Below, in pieces: positions 35,664 to 47,002 of a stretch of DNA of 64,000 bases; position 1 is the stretch's first letter; each line of letters starts with the position of its first letter. The DNA is from Lactarius indigo (lineage: Eukaryota > Basidiomycota > Agaricomycetes > Russulales > Russulaceae), in assembly GCA_025766275.1 (NCBI GenBank), contig JAFKAC010000001.1, positions 1 through 64,000 of the forward strand. Direction: 5' to 3'. The notes below the pieces were generated by a model. The model saw nothing but the letters and a program-made list of their open reading frames with translations, was not told where the DNA came from and did not search any database. The position numbers and the translations under genes are program-made.

Positions 35664-38395
35664 CTAGACGACCCCTTTGATCCCGAGCTCCTCCGCGATG
35701 ATCACGGCTGCCTTCTCCCCTATAACGAGCGCTACCCCGTACGTGTTTGCGCTGATGTTACCTGGCACGATGGACAGGTCGGCAACTTTGAGTCCACGCA
35801 CGCCGTACACGTTTAACTTCGAATCGACAACACCGCCCTGCCTGCGCGGCTTCATCGCACACGTGCCAAGCTAATGCATAATCGTAGATGCAAAGGTACA
35901 CGTCAATTGCAGACGCTCCGAGGTTTGTAGAGGAAGAAGGAACTTACCGAGTGCCATGTCGTGGCCACTACCCCCCGGCACAAGAAAGATGAGTGAGCGA
36001 GTAATTAAGAGGCAAGGGAGACAGAGAAGGGAAGAAGCTACATACCCTGAGCACGGGCGAAGTCCTCGAGCGCACGCTCATCCTCCTCCGAATACACGAT
36101 GCGCGGCGAGTCGAATGGGACAGGTCCCTCTGAGTGCGCGACGATAGACGCGGGCCCTCCCGGTGCGAACTTGGGGTGCAGCACGGGAGGCTCACCGCGG
36201 AAGTGCGGCATGCGACGCGCGATCTCGCGCGTGAACTTGTAAGCCCACGTCAGGGGCCGCACGTCCGCTTTCCTGGTAAACGAAGAATTGTTTGCATAAG
36301 AATTGGATAAGAGAGCAGCGAAGAAGTGAGGAACGGACGACTCGAAGAAGTTGGGGACAAAGTCTGGGGGAGCAGAGACATCGTCGGCATGTGTGATATG
36401 CACGCGCCCATGAGCGAGAGGATATTGCTGCGCGCGTTCGCATCAGGCGTGTTGACTGTGTAGCTATTGGGCACAGATGGCTCACAGTACATAGACCCAT
36501 GGTGTAGTATTTGCGCGGCGGGACCACAGTAGGATCCCCGACGAACCTGGACGAGAACGACGAGGAGCGTGATGAGCGTGTTGATAATCGAATTGTTGGA
36601 GAACTCACGTCGAGAGAATACCCATCCATATGACTGGCTTGTCTGGCGCATTAGCGAAGTGGGAGTCCCAATACTCCTGAAACTCAGGGCCGAACTCCGC
36701 CACCTCGGAGGGTGTAGGACGCCACTTGATCCCTGCATCGATCGAGCTATTCAGACGACCATTTAGTCAGAAGGAGGTTAAAACCCAAGTGACGAAGTAC
36801 TTGTGTGTAGAGATCTCTTTCCTGGTCTTTCCAAAGTCCGCAGCCGCAGCTGCAGTATCATGGTCAATTATAAAGCGCATGCAACTGAAAAATGCCTCTT
36901 GATGAAGGAGGGAGAGACGACACACCGTCAATTGCCCCTTCCTCGTTTCGGAATATCGCGGCCAGAGATTGCGCCTCATCTGCGGCAAAGTACTTGATGA
37001 AGATAGCATTGTGGTCTGTATATGCACATAACAACGTCAGAAACGAAACATCAGAAGCGGTTGTTGTAATGGAAAACCTTGATAGTCCTCCCCAACCCCA
37101 GGCAAGTCAACACGTTGATTCACCCCAACCCGCTCAAGCACCTCCTTGGCCCCGATACCTGAACGCTCTAGGATACCAGGAGAACCAAACGCCCCTGACG
37201 AGACAAGGACCAGCTTCGTTCCTCGCACAGTACGTGTTTCCCAAGGGCCATCAGGATGCAACAACGGGTTGAGAGAATATGCAACGCCTGTCGCACGATT
37301 CTCACTGCATAGACATTCCAGAGATGCAAGAGGAAGACGCTAAAAGTCAAAACGCACTCGTCGAACGTAACGTGCTTCGCATGTACCCCCGTCAAGAAGT
37401 GCAGATTTGGCCGGGTATCCTTGAGCGGGTAGATCATGTTGTGCGGCACATCCGAGCGGGTCCCCGTCTTGGGATTGATCCATCTGCTCCAGAGAAAGAT
37501 GACAATCAGTGCTCTCAAAGCCGTGATGTCGCATGTTGGGAATCATGCACGCACTTGGGCCACCTCTGCCGCCAGTGCGCCACTCAGCCGTCGGTAAAAT
37601 TGTACAGTCAACCGAAAGACACCCACCGTGTACACGTTGATCGTTTCCAAATCATTCGGATCCGTATCATCTGGCTTCTGCGCATGGTCTGGATCGAGAG
37701 TGCGCGCAACTTGAAGGAACTGCTCTGCGAGGTCCGTAACAAACCCTCCTGGGGAGACAGTAAGAGGTCCGTCTGTGCCATGAGTTGGCCCTCCGCCAGG
37801 AACCTGGTATGTCTCGATCTACAATCTCTCAATCTCGGATCCAGCATAGCATTAACCCTCTTCCTCACACACCTTTCTCAGGAGCGGGATGAGGTCCTTC
37901 GAGCCCCACCCGGGGTTCTGGTACACCGTCTCCCAATCGTCATAATCAGAAGCTGACGGGCGCGTGTACATCATGACTGCCAGGGATCGATGAGACGAGC
38001 GAATCTCGGGAGAAGCAACATGAGACGCACAGTTGATGCTGCCCCCGCCGCCGAGACACTGCCCGGCTGGCACAATCGTAGTGCGGCCTCCGAGTGCCGC
38101 ACTCGGCTGGGTGACATATGCGCGTGAGGTGTGCGATCCGGGCGCAAGGTGGCTCAAGAAGTTCAACGGCTGTGTATGCGCGGGATCATTGTACGTTGTG
38201 GGACCAGCCTCGAGTAAGAGGATACGCAGGTTCGCGTCGGCAGCAGCGAGACGACCAGCAACGACACACGCCGCCGTACCGCCTGTCATAGTCTCGTGAG
38301 GAAGGAATGTAGGCAGGATGAGTATAAAGCCGAGAAAGCTCACCCCCGGCAATGACGATATCGTATTCTTCGTTAACTACGGTGGGAGTAGACAT
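35664..38395 (-). CDS. Alcohol-oxidase-like GMC oxidoreductase, copy F
   Basis: Fifteen open exons. Microexons at 37555-37565 and 35948-35967 (VATTWHS). Start exon MSTPTVVNEEYDIVIAGG. FAD turn GGGTAACVVAGRLAAADA; GGGGSINF then MMYTRPSASDYDDWE; exon 10 SIDAGIKWRPTPSEVAEF; exon 15 has MKPRRQGGVVDSKLNVYGV and NISANTYGVALVIGEKAAV. Peculiar changes: HAKHVTFDE where the others have HVKHVTFDE, QYPLAHGRVHITHADD at exon 12, WAYKF instead of WGYKF at exon 13, and Val for Thr after the catalytic Asn-Thr-Tyr-Gly. It is the first gene of the array in the transcription direction and the nearest to the GLC8 gene. Function as for the other copies: predicted FAD alcohol oxidase releasing H2O2. Confidence 0.89.
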
Positions 38396-38425
38396 TGATG
38401 GTCTCCATAAATCTCCTTAACGCGA

Positions 38426-38432
38426 TTAAATA
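38426..38432 (-). promoter_or_regulatory. TATA-like element of oxidase F
   Basis: TATTTAA on the minus strand, about 31-37 bases before the ATG at 38395. Confidence 0.55.
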
Positions 38433-38911
38433 TGGTTCACGCATCTGCGGTGGACCATCTACAATCCGTGTGAAGCGAAAGTATGTGACTACACCATAGC
38501 CCCCGAACGGTTGATTGAGCACGAAGATCGCTTGGATAACTGACGTCGCGAGCTATTATGACGCCTACCCCATGCGCCTCCTAAGAGGCATCACGTCTTA
38601 GGGCAGGTAACGCATATCAATGCGATTTCAAAAACAAGCAGCCGTAGAGTACATACCCCATCAACCGGCACAATTTGAAGTTGGTGGCATCTTTCTAAGC
38701 CAGTATTTACTTCTGTGCATGTGCCATACGTTCTATGCGATCAAGCAGCTCGATTCGTTCTGCACTAGATCCCAGGAAGCCATGGACCTTTCGTATGAGC
38801 AAGACCTGTCCTTTCATTACGTCATGACCACATGACAACAGAGATGTGGGAGCACGCACGCCAAACTTACACTTATGCAGGGCAGGTCTGTATGGGGTAC
38901 TACCGGAATAC

Positions 38912-39290
38912 CAATACACCTGTACCTCAGGGTCAAGCTCAGACGGAGCCATGCGCAGTGATATAGTTCGGTTCCGAACTTCGGTCCGGACCCGAACCGA
39001 ACCGAGCCGGACGCCACTTGAGGAGTCCCGTTCGGTCCGCTGTTTGTCTTGAACCAGACCGTCGATTCCGTTTGCGGTTCGGCAAATTCCCGAACCTCAG
39101 AGAACTCGCAAAATAATATAGTCTGCCACTTACAGGGACCCAGGGAGACCAAGATCAAACAATCCATGTGTGCATTGGGTCATTGTACGAAAAGCCGGCC
39201 TCGGATGAGAAGATGCTCGTATCGGAGGTGGCCTCCGCGAGGTGACTCGTAAAGACGCACGCTGGAGCTGTGGTGCCGCCCGTCGCAGTC
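38912..39290 (-). pseudogene. Gutted oxidase copy (psi-2), internally deleted
   Basis: It begins with the same exon-10 remnant as psi-1 (CACCTGTACCTCAGGG), jumps over a GTTCGG-rich block, and resumes in the exon-2 remnant (GGGTCATTGTACG, then the CGAGGTGACTCGTAAAGACG stretch). It is the duplicate of psi-1 with most of the middle removed. Confidence 0.7.
38958..39110. repeat. Block of inverted GTTCGG/CCGAAC motifs
   Basis: GTTCGGTTCCGAAC at 38968-38981 is followed by CCCGAACCGAACCGAGCC, GTTCGGTCC and GCGGTTCGG...CCCGAACC. The block lies exactly where psi-2 departs from psi-1. A small inverted-repeat transposon is possible, but I see no target-site duplication. Confidence 0.35.
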
Positions 39291-39798
39291 AACAGGATGG
39301 TAGATGGGTAGAGGGGGCACGTAGAATGGCCCTGTTCCTCTATCTATCTTCTCAGTGCAGTCCGGTACAATTGTCAAGTGTCGCGCGTCCTTGGTAGCGC
39401 CACCTACATCCAGCTGCGCTGACCAGGAGTTACCAGCCGACTAAGTACGAGGAAGCCAAGTTTATCCAGTGAAGTCTTTAGCGGGAAGACGGCTCTTATC
39501 ATCATTGCATCAGCCAGTAGTGCTTTGATACCTCAAAGGTGGGCTCGGATGACCGTTATGCGGGGAACCTTGTCGCCGTCGAGGGTTGGGTCTGCTGATG
39601 ACGTAAGGAGGAAAGGTGCGTACAGCTAGTTAGCATGAGAGATCGCAATCGGAATTGCTCCTTCCAATCAATCGAGGCGTCGTTGGTGATAAAAGTTACA
39701 TAGAAAAAGGGTACAAGAAAGGTTTAAAACTGATCAGAAATAACTAGACAGACAAACGTCACATCGATAAGCAAATTGTTTAATTCATGGGTACCAAC

Positions 39799-40924
39799 TC
39801 AAGGTGAAGTAACCTTGCCGTTGGCCTTGGGTAAACGTGGCACTCCACTATCACCTGTCGAGTCCTCTTCCTCTTCGTCTGAATCCGAAAGCTGGGACGC
39901 ACGCTGTAGATCAGGCCCAGGGGCCCACCAGTCAGCGAGTAAAGCACAAAAATTGATGGATACGGAGACAAGAGCATGAGAAAGTGCATGTGCGAACCTT
40001 CATCGCTTCCGCCTCGTTCGAATAATGGCGCCCACGCGCCTTCAGAAAAGCCTCGTGCTTCGCGGCCGCTACAAGAGCACAAGTCGGTAACCTCTACGTC
40101 GGAGAGCTACGTGATACGCACCCTCAGGTGACATGGGCTCCTCGTCGCTGCTTGCCTCCTCCACCTCGCCTCGCGGAATTTCCGAGGGGATGCTGAAGCT
40201 TGTGCTACGGCTAGAGCTGCCGCTGCTCGAACGCCCTGGCCGCTTCCCCGTAGAGAAGGACGGACGGCGCGGGGACGAAGGCTCTATCGGAGATGGGGAA
40301 GCGGGCGGTGGTGAGGGAGCGGATGTGCTCCCCAAGTCGAATGCCGGAATTTCTATGGGGATTTCTGCCATGTGAGCGGGAATAGCGGGCACCAGGTGGG
40401 CCGAGGGCACGCACCACCTTCGACTTCGTCTAGTTCAGCGTTGTAGCGCACGTAAGGCGTCTTTGGTTCCGTTATCTTCATCTGGCTGTCCTTCTGCAGC
40501 TCCGTTAGCGCTAGATTTGCTTCGTCCCATTGTAGGCTGCAATAAGGCAAGCGGCGTCGTGATAAAGACGAGGGGTTGAGGGTCAGTCGAACCGTTGAGA
40601 GGACCGTTGAGAGGTCGAACAATCCAGCAATCCAGCAGCAGCGAGAGCGATCAGAAGTAACAGATATGGAAGGAAGTATGGTGAAATTCGCAGAATTGTC
40701 AACGGGCGCGATCGCAAAAGATAGGAAACACGTGAGGGCGCAAGTTGGAAGTGGACAGAACAGACATATGACCATGGTCAGATGCCGCGCTAGGATCAAT
40801 TAACAAGGCTTACTCACTGTTGTGCCGCAGTCCCAGGAGCAGGTGGGGCGTTCTTCAAAATGCCCTTGGGCTTGGAGGTAGATGCGCTGCGGGTGGGTGC
40901 GTTGGGTGCAGAAGCAGACGACAT
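39799..40924 (-). CDS. GLC8: Protein phosphatase 1 regulatory inhibitor-2 (GLC8-like)
   Basis: Exons 40818-40924, 40415-40536, 40122-40364, 39998-40068 and 39799-39903 give 215 aa with consistent phases. The three PP1-contact motifs of inhibitor-2 are visible: an N-terminal SKPKGILKN (KGILK), the central [15 protein letters not shown] then [14 protein letters not shown] (TEPKTPY carries the GSK3-type threonine), and a C-terminal [10 protein letters not shown] (HYNE-like) helix. The middle is a disordered Ser/Pro-rich linker. The tail is acidic ([10 protein letters not shown]). Inhibitor-2 and yeast Glc8 are known to bind and modulate the PP1 catalytic subunit. The first intron (281 bp) is much longer than the others in the window. 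It is transcribed toward the oxidase array and appears functionally unrelated to it. Confidence 0.93.
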
Positions 40925-43900
40925 CTGCGGATGGCGAGACGTCTAGAAAGTGGTAATTTATAAACCAGGGGGGTCGAAATAATTCGATAGGCCTCGATCT
41001 GGATGCGACTCGTACTGGGGGTAAGAGAGATGGTTGAGGGATGCCGTCGTCCCCGTGGCCCGTGGCTGCTCCCGCAACCAGACGGCAACCGGCCTTTTCC
41101 CGGCCCGCCCCGTTCATCCTGGCCTAGGGCTCGGTCAATCCAAAAAGTTGCCAGACCTCCAGCTGAACAGACTTACTTTTCTGGGATACCAACATGTGAA
41201 GTCGCCTCTACGGACCCTTGCTCAACCTGTCCTATTACTCCGAACTTTATAGCTTGCTGTTTCGAGTCGCCTTCCTTCCCCTCCCCAGGATCGGATAGTT
41301 CGACTCTTAGTGAGATCCCAGACCCACAAACCTCGTTATAGGAACCCAGTCATTTGTTGTCCACCACCCAGTAGAGGCTTTATAAGTGCCGGTGCGGTAG
41401 AAGAATAAAACCTAGCTAACATTGCCGCTCCTGTTCCCGTCGAAATTAGCCACTGAAGCACGATTTACCGAATCCAAGTGCGAAAATGTTGACCAGTCTG
41501 CGCAAGTACACAGCAGAGTTCGCCAATGGTAGAAAGTTGAGCGGCTTCAAGTTGTCGCACTCACCTTGTCTATTAGGATCTGGTACACCACGGTCAGCCG
41601 TCGAACCCCTATAGCATGTGGTAGTCTCTGGGCCATTCTTGGTTCCTAGTGCGTCGGGACTCAGTTCGGTCACGACGGACCTGGCCAAGCACATCATGTA
41701 GGTGAACGAATTACTGTTTTCTGACGACATGCGCTGCTGTTCATTACGTCTTATTTACCGGTATGTGCTGTTCAACAGCGCGCTCTGCAACCAGCGCCAA
41801 ATATTTCTTTAGAAAGTTCCATTTGACAGAGTCACCGCATGCCCTTAATTCTGTGGGACTCCGGGAAATCCTGAATGCCTATATCTCCGCCTTAGATTCC
41901 CTCTCTCCCGACACTTGGTATCTCCTTGGGTGTCTTGTTGGAAACTGAACAATTGCGTTCATCTGATCTCTCTTATACATGTCGCGGCGGGTGCTGGCCG
42001 GCTATGCTTTATTCATTTGTCTCGCCTCTCCCAGTAGCACTGATCTTTCCGATCTGTCAGAGTAGCTTTCAGCATCATTGTCAAGTCATAACCTTCGAGA
42101 GGCTCACAGGTCACGATACCTCCTTTACTCTAGTCAGATCTGCGGCAGTTACAGAGACAACTACTTCGATGCCTTTGGTAATTCAGTGCGTAGGTTTGTT
42201 ACATGCCTCTTCAGGTATGTGGTACTGTATTATTCACACGTCCAAAATGAGAGCGCACAAATGGGGTTCTACACCAACACCGCTCGCAGATCCTGAACTT
42301 CTTGTATTCAGTCTGCAGCAAACACTAACCACGTCTCGGGACCTGTGCCATCTCGACCTGTTCTAACGTACAAATTCAATAAACCGTCAAGTCGGATAGG
42401 TCCCTTGAGTCTGTCGTTAATAAAGTCCTGCACAGCGCATGTGCCACTCTGCCCTCCTATTGATCCCCCTGGAGTAACTTCTGGATAAAGGCGTTATTGT
42501 CTTTGGCTGGGATGCATACCCCCGAATATCGAAGTTCCCATAGGTAAGGGGAAATCGCTAATTTACTAGACCACCTTTTGTCAGTTTACTCCACGGGACA
42601 AAGACTACAGGTTCGGGGCATGCCAGTCGCCAAACCTTGCGATAACTCTCGACCCAACGCATGGCCCGGCAATGTGTTTCATGAATGGTTATCGGTATTT
42701 TCTAATATTCAACGCTTGCAAACTGAGTCTACAGTGTTCCTTAAATACTTAGATGGATCAGCAGCCTGGGGACGGTCGAATAATGGGGCCGGTCGATCGG
42801 TATGGACGAGGTGTCCCCGCGAAACTCCGACATGCCCGAACTCCGCACTCAGGATTCCTGGTAGCTGGACTTGTTTCTTTCTGATGATCATAGCATCCTT
42901 GCCCCTTCCCTGAGAGTACTACCGTTTAGTCTATATGTGGTACTGTATCTTGTTGTTGAAATTTCCCGAGGTGTGACTTCTATGGCGTCCTTGTTGTTGT
43001 CCTCAGAGACACCCTGCCTTGCGCCCTGCAGCCTTACCTGCAGCCGTAACCGGACGTAGCAAGGCAGTTCGATAGATGGGGAGTCCTTGACACTGCGGCG
43101 GCCCTCCTTATTGTCAAGCTTAGATCACTGTCAGAACACATCAACTCAATTCATGTACTCGTACTGCCGCGTCATCGACTCATCGTCATGATCGTGGCCC
43201 CCTTCCCGCCTCCGCATGGGCAACGAGGGATAAGGTTGTTCTTCTGTTTCACAGCTCTCAAATGCCGAATGGAGGACTGAAGGAGCGTGTCTTCACTTTG
43301 TCAGAAGTCCTATTGTGCGACTTGCGTAACAAAGCGTACAATACCGGCCGGGTGCGTACTGCAGAGCACAATGAGACGCAGCGTGGCATATCTGGTGAAG
43401 GGCCTGTCACTCTCGGGGTAACTGATGGCCACCCTGTAAAAGAAACAAGGCCGAGACTCGAAAGCTACGACACTTCTCTGGGTGACGTCTGCAGCGGAGG
43501 GCCATCGACGAAAATACAGCTGCCGTGCACGTGCGTACTTGTTGATTTTGTGTCGACTTGGGAACGGCCATCAAAACGGGGTCGCCCTAGAGAACGCTGT
43601 TCGATCCTGGTTGAGCGATTGTAGACGCGTCACGGTGAATCATTATGGTGAACTTTTATACAATCCATCCCCTGAATGCGCCCGGGTCAGTCTCCTGGAA
43701 AGCCGAATACCTTTCGCTTTATTGTACAACTGAACCATTTCGCCTTTGTGCGTTGACGTTAACCAACCTCTATCAGGGAATATAATAGACTGTAGCATGT
43801 AACACAGGTGAGGACGTTTGCAAATCACCGAGGGTTTTCTTTTTCCTCTTGGTTCACCGCCACGTGTACAAAACAGTTATACATATTTATACGGTCGACC

Positions 43901-44141
43901 AGAAGTCCACTCTATCACGATAAGTAGCCCCTTTCACGATTGATCCTGCGGATACGTAGATAGGAACAGAATGGTAGATCGGGTGCTCGTGTCACTTCAA
44001 CAACAGGAAAAATATACTAGATGAGACAAGTGAATCGAATTACATAGCAGGTAGATCGGTGGGTATTCAAGTTTACAAGTCGTACAGTACTCAACGAGCG
44101 CGGAGAGTAAAAACATAACACAGCGAAAATGAGTCGGTGGA
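40925..44141. other. Gene-poor 3.2 kb
   Basis: No gene I can support. Frames at 41003-41341 (+), 41446-41730 (-), 41926-42366 (+), 42578-42913 (+) and 43262-43624 (+) lack domains and splice support. Around 42820-42870 there is a block resembling 55890-55950 and 61850-61880 (AACTCCGCACTCAGG-type), so part of this region is decayed repeat. The end is the 3' flank of kinase K1. Confidence 0.5.
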
Positions 44142-45487
44142 TCAGCTGGGTTCGGGAATCGCCGCTTTGTGAGCGAGGACGTAGCGCACCGTCCGGGACC
44201 AATGGTTGACGGCTCTCCATGCAGTCATCGGCCACATCTCGTTCTTGCGTGCCATTCTCGAGCGTAACTTCCAATTGCTAAGGCCTTTCGTCATCTCCGA
44301 AAAACGAGCGGTGACCTTGTCCATGGTGGGACGTCGTGAGGGGTCTTCTTGGGTCATGTCAGCGATGAGAGGTTCCATAAACTCGAACCCTTTGTATTTC
44401 TGGCTCGTACAAGTCAGGACACAGTTTTTTTTTTTTTTTTTTCATGTGGACGAGTGGGACTTCTGACCTGCGAGTAGTTCTCCCGAATCATGTTCCCGAG
44501 ATAGTACACATCAGTGGGAAATGGGTCGCATAGCGTGCCATTCTGATGCTCCGGTGCGGACTTGTCGGCTCCTCTCAGAGGTTCGTCGAGTGGAGGCCCC
44601 TTGGAAAGATCATACCGACGGGAGTGGCCAAAGTCGATGAGAAGGTATCGTGTAGGACGCCAGGTACGCGAATATGCTTTTGCCCTTCGACGGAAATCCT
44701 TACTTCGATTCGTCACAACTGGGTGGAAGGATTCAGGGTACATATTCGACGGGTCGAGCATGATGTTTTGCCTCGTGCAGTCCCTACAGACAAAAATGTG
44801 AGCAAGGGGCAGACACGAGGGAGGACAAGAGGAAAGGGCGACACCGCACCGATGAGCAACGCTGTTCTCGTGCAAGAACTCTACACCCTGGATTGGCAGA
44901 TGAGCGACCCGACTACTCGACATTACACTACACGCAGCTCACCTCACAAATTTGCGCGAAAAATGTTACGAACTCCCCAAACGTTTGGAACTTGGGGTCG
45001 TAAAACGAGCGTAATAGCGAATGTACCATAATTGGAGGATCGTTTGGTAGCTCGATGACATCGAGAAGAGGTGCACAGTGATTTCGGGGGTCAGAGGCGA
45101 GGGATCCAGCGGAGAAGAGCTTGTTGATCTGGAGCTCGTGAGGGCCTTCTTTCTCGAGGAGCCTTTTCAACATAACGGGCTTGCCATCAGATATTCGAGT
45201 AGCATCCATGCACAGGCGCCGCTGAGACGACACGTCATGAGCACGATCGTCGAGGTGGTGGTGTTCATACTCACCAACTGTCGATGGCCATCTTCAAAAT
45301 TGAGAGGGAGCTTGTCGGTGCCAGCCCATGACGGGGTCCAATCGGGGCGGTATCGGGGACGGAGCATGTAACCAGCATGCTCCAAAGCTTGCTGCCGTTC
45401 GACCCACCAGATTTCGGGGCCACCAATCTCTCCCAGTTTTTTTCGGGGACGATTTCCAAGGAGGTCCCTACCATCTCGAGACTCCAT
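44142..45487 (-). CDS. AgaK1-like protein kinase K1
   Basis: Exons 45275-45487, 44943-45221, 44850-44887, 44468-44783 and 44142-44399 give 367 aa. The N terminus GEIGGPEIWWVERQQALEHAGYMLRPRY is typical of the agaricomycete-expanded AgaK1 family as I remember it; there is no glycine loop. Kinase landmarks: Lys90 in VMLKRL, the HRDCTRQN catalytic loop (His176-Arg-Asp178, Asn183), DFG at 227-229 and SAPEH in place of APE, so it is probably active. The HRD codon Arg is split by the intron after the 38-nt exon 3. The C-terminal lobe has PFPTDVYYLGNMIREN and MTQEDPSRRPTM. The C terminus is AAIPEPS. Divergent from S1 with 469 bp between the start codons. Substrates are unknown. Confidence 0.88.
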
Positions 45488-45956
45488 CCTGTGTACGGGT
45501 AAAGAGAAGAGTGGGAACGTAACAACCTGCGAGCTTGTATTTACCGCAACTGAGAAATCCCACCGTGTTTGATGCTATAACGTAATTTCACCGCCCTTTC
45601 TCTTCCTCGAACTTATTGTTCTTATTATCACACCCTTCGTTTCCTTCTGTCCCACACATCGGAACGCAATCTTGTCTTTCTATGGGAGTGCTTGTTCCTC
45701 CTCTGGCCAAGTATGGCTGCCGGAATCTTCGCTGTATCCAATTGAACGCAACCTGTCACGGTTCTTGAACACCTGGTAGGTCACTTGTTGTCAAGGCCTA
45801 TTGAAAGCACAGGTTCCAATGCAACCCTAATGGTACACTGGAAATCCCACTGATTATAAGGCCCGGTACGATGGCCAAGTCGGCTCTCCTCTTCCTCCTT
45901 AATCCTCAGTATCTGCTGGCTCAGAACTTACGTACTTTACCCTACAGCCCTTCCAG
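45488..45956. promoter_or_regulatory. Shared divergent promoter region K1/S1
   Basis: 469 bp between the start codons of the divergent K1 and S1. It includes pyrimidine-rich runs and must contain both promoters. The equivalents in the other modules are 646 bp (K2/S2) and 553 bp (K3/S3). I could not identify a conserved operator by eye. Confidence 0.6.
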
Positions 45957-47002
45957 ATGCCGAACGTATTTTTTCAAAGGCATCATTCCCAACAGAATGC
46001 CCTTGGTGGTATCGAATCGCCGAGCCTTTCAACTAGGATGGCCGCCGTCAACGATCTACAGAAAAGCCTTGTCAACTTCAAGTTACGAAGTGCTGACCGC
46101 GATCTGGACGTAGCGCGCAACCTACTCCTGCGGCACATTCACCTGATCGAGGTCGAAGATCAAGAAGTGATTAGGCTTCTATACGACGAGTCAGTGCAGC
46201 TAACTCATATGCCCAGTAAAGGTATTTACTGGTGGAACTAAACAGCCTAGAAGACCTCGAGTCGAGACTGAAGAAGACCAAGTCTCCACCCAAAAGATGG
46301 TTTCTCAATATGCACTTCAAACGTGTCTCCAAGACGACGTACATGGTGATCAAGGTCAATCCCCCCTGCACTCTAACGTGAAGGGTGTATAGCTGATCCT
46401 CATGTAGGACGCATCCGACCGGGCCATCGACCGGCATATCAGGAATAAGCTCAGGGAAGCTTCTAGCTCACGAGGTTTTCCCACTTCCCCACCCCCTGCA
46501 GCGCCACCGGCAGACCTTGCAGAGCAGATTACGGTCCAACCCGTCTCACCGGATCCATTCGCTATCCTCCCATTCGCCGACTCACGCCCATCGTCAACTC
46601 TGACAGATGCAGCGGTTAGCGATGTGGACAGTGTGGATATGACCGCACTTCAATCGCAAACGACCGGAGGTTGGTCATGGTTTTGTTTTTCACAGAGTAT
46701 CTCCAACGCCGACCTGAGTCGTAATCTAGAACCTGCTGTCCTCCTGCGTCTTCGCCGACAGGGCGATGATCCCCCACTACACTACCTCGCTGCATTCTCG
46801 CCTGATCCCCGACAGGACCATAGGATAGCTGGGGAAGGTAAGATACCTCGCTCGCCGTGTTTTGGCCCGCCAGCAGCTGACATGTTGGGAAGGTGAAATG
46901 GGATCAATCGTCTTTTCCCGCCATCCACAGTTTGAATTTGCCGACAGTGATATCCTCGGCTCTCGCTCAGATGAAAGTCTCCCATCAAGTGGAGAGCAGT
47001 AA
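45957..47002 (+). CDS. S-family protein S1 (unrecognised; paired with kinase K1)
   Basis: Exons 45957-46189, 46246-46345, 46408-46837 and 46893-47002 give 290 aa, phases consistent. No known domain. Exon 1 is helical (NDLQKSLVNFKLRSADRDLD). Exon 2 ends in KRWFLNMHFKRVSKTTYM, matching DYKRVAKHLFIVVE in S2 and KYKRISKDTFKIVE in S3. Exon 3 is Pro/Ser-rich with SPDPFAILPFADS, then DVDSVDMTALQSQTTGG and the segment LEPAVLLRLRRQGDD, corresponding to SPEAAAIIGLHRRDG in S3. The last exon carries SDILGSRSD, found again in S4 as SDVLGSRSD. It is the most divergent member. No signal peptide or membrane segment. In exon 1 the donor is GTCAGT. Confidence 0.72.

Larger units (their letters stand above)
35110..39630. 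repeat. Segmental duplication, right copy (oxidase F plus gutted copy)
   Basis: Counterpart of 29570-35060. It is about 1 kb shorter, mainly because its gutted oxidase has lost most internal exons. Boundaries are approximate. Confidence 0.72.

Noticed and set aside
18058..35874. Repeated + strand frames of about 65 codons (MIPSSSAMITAALSPM...)
   Set aside because: They are the antisense of the conserved last exon of each oxidase, so they recur only because the exon does.
41003..41341. 112-codon + strand frame
   Set aside because: No domain and no splice context; it is antisense to the probable GLC8 promoter.
43580..43620. GTTCGATCCTGG, resembling a tRNA T-arm
   Set aside because: No matching acceptor stem, D-arm or A-box can be formed in the preceding 70 bases.
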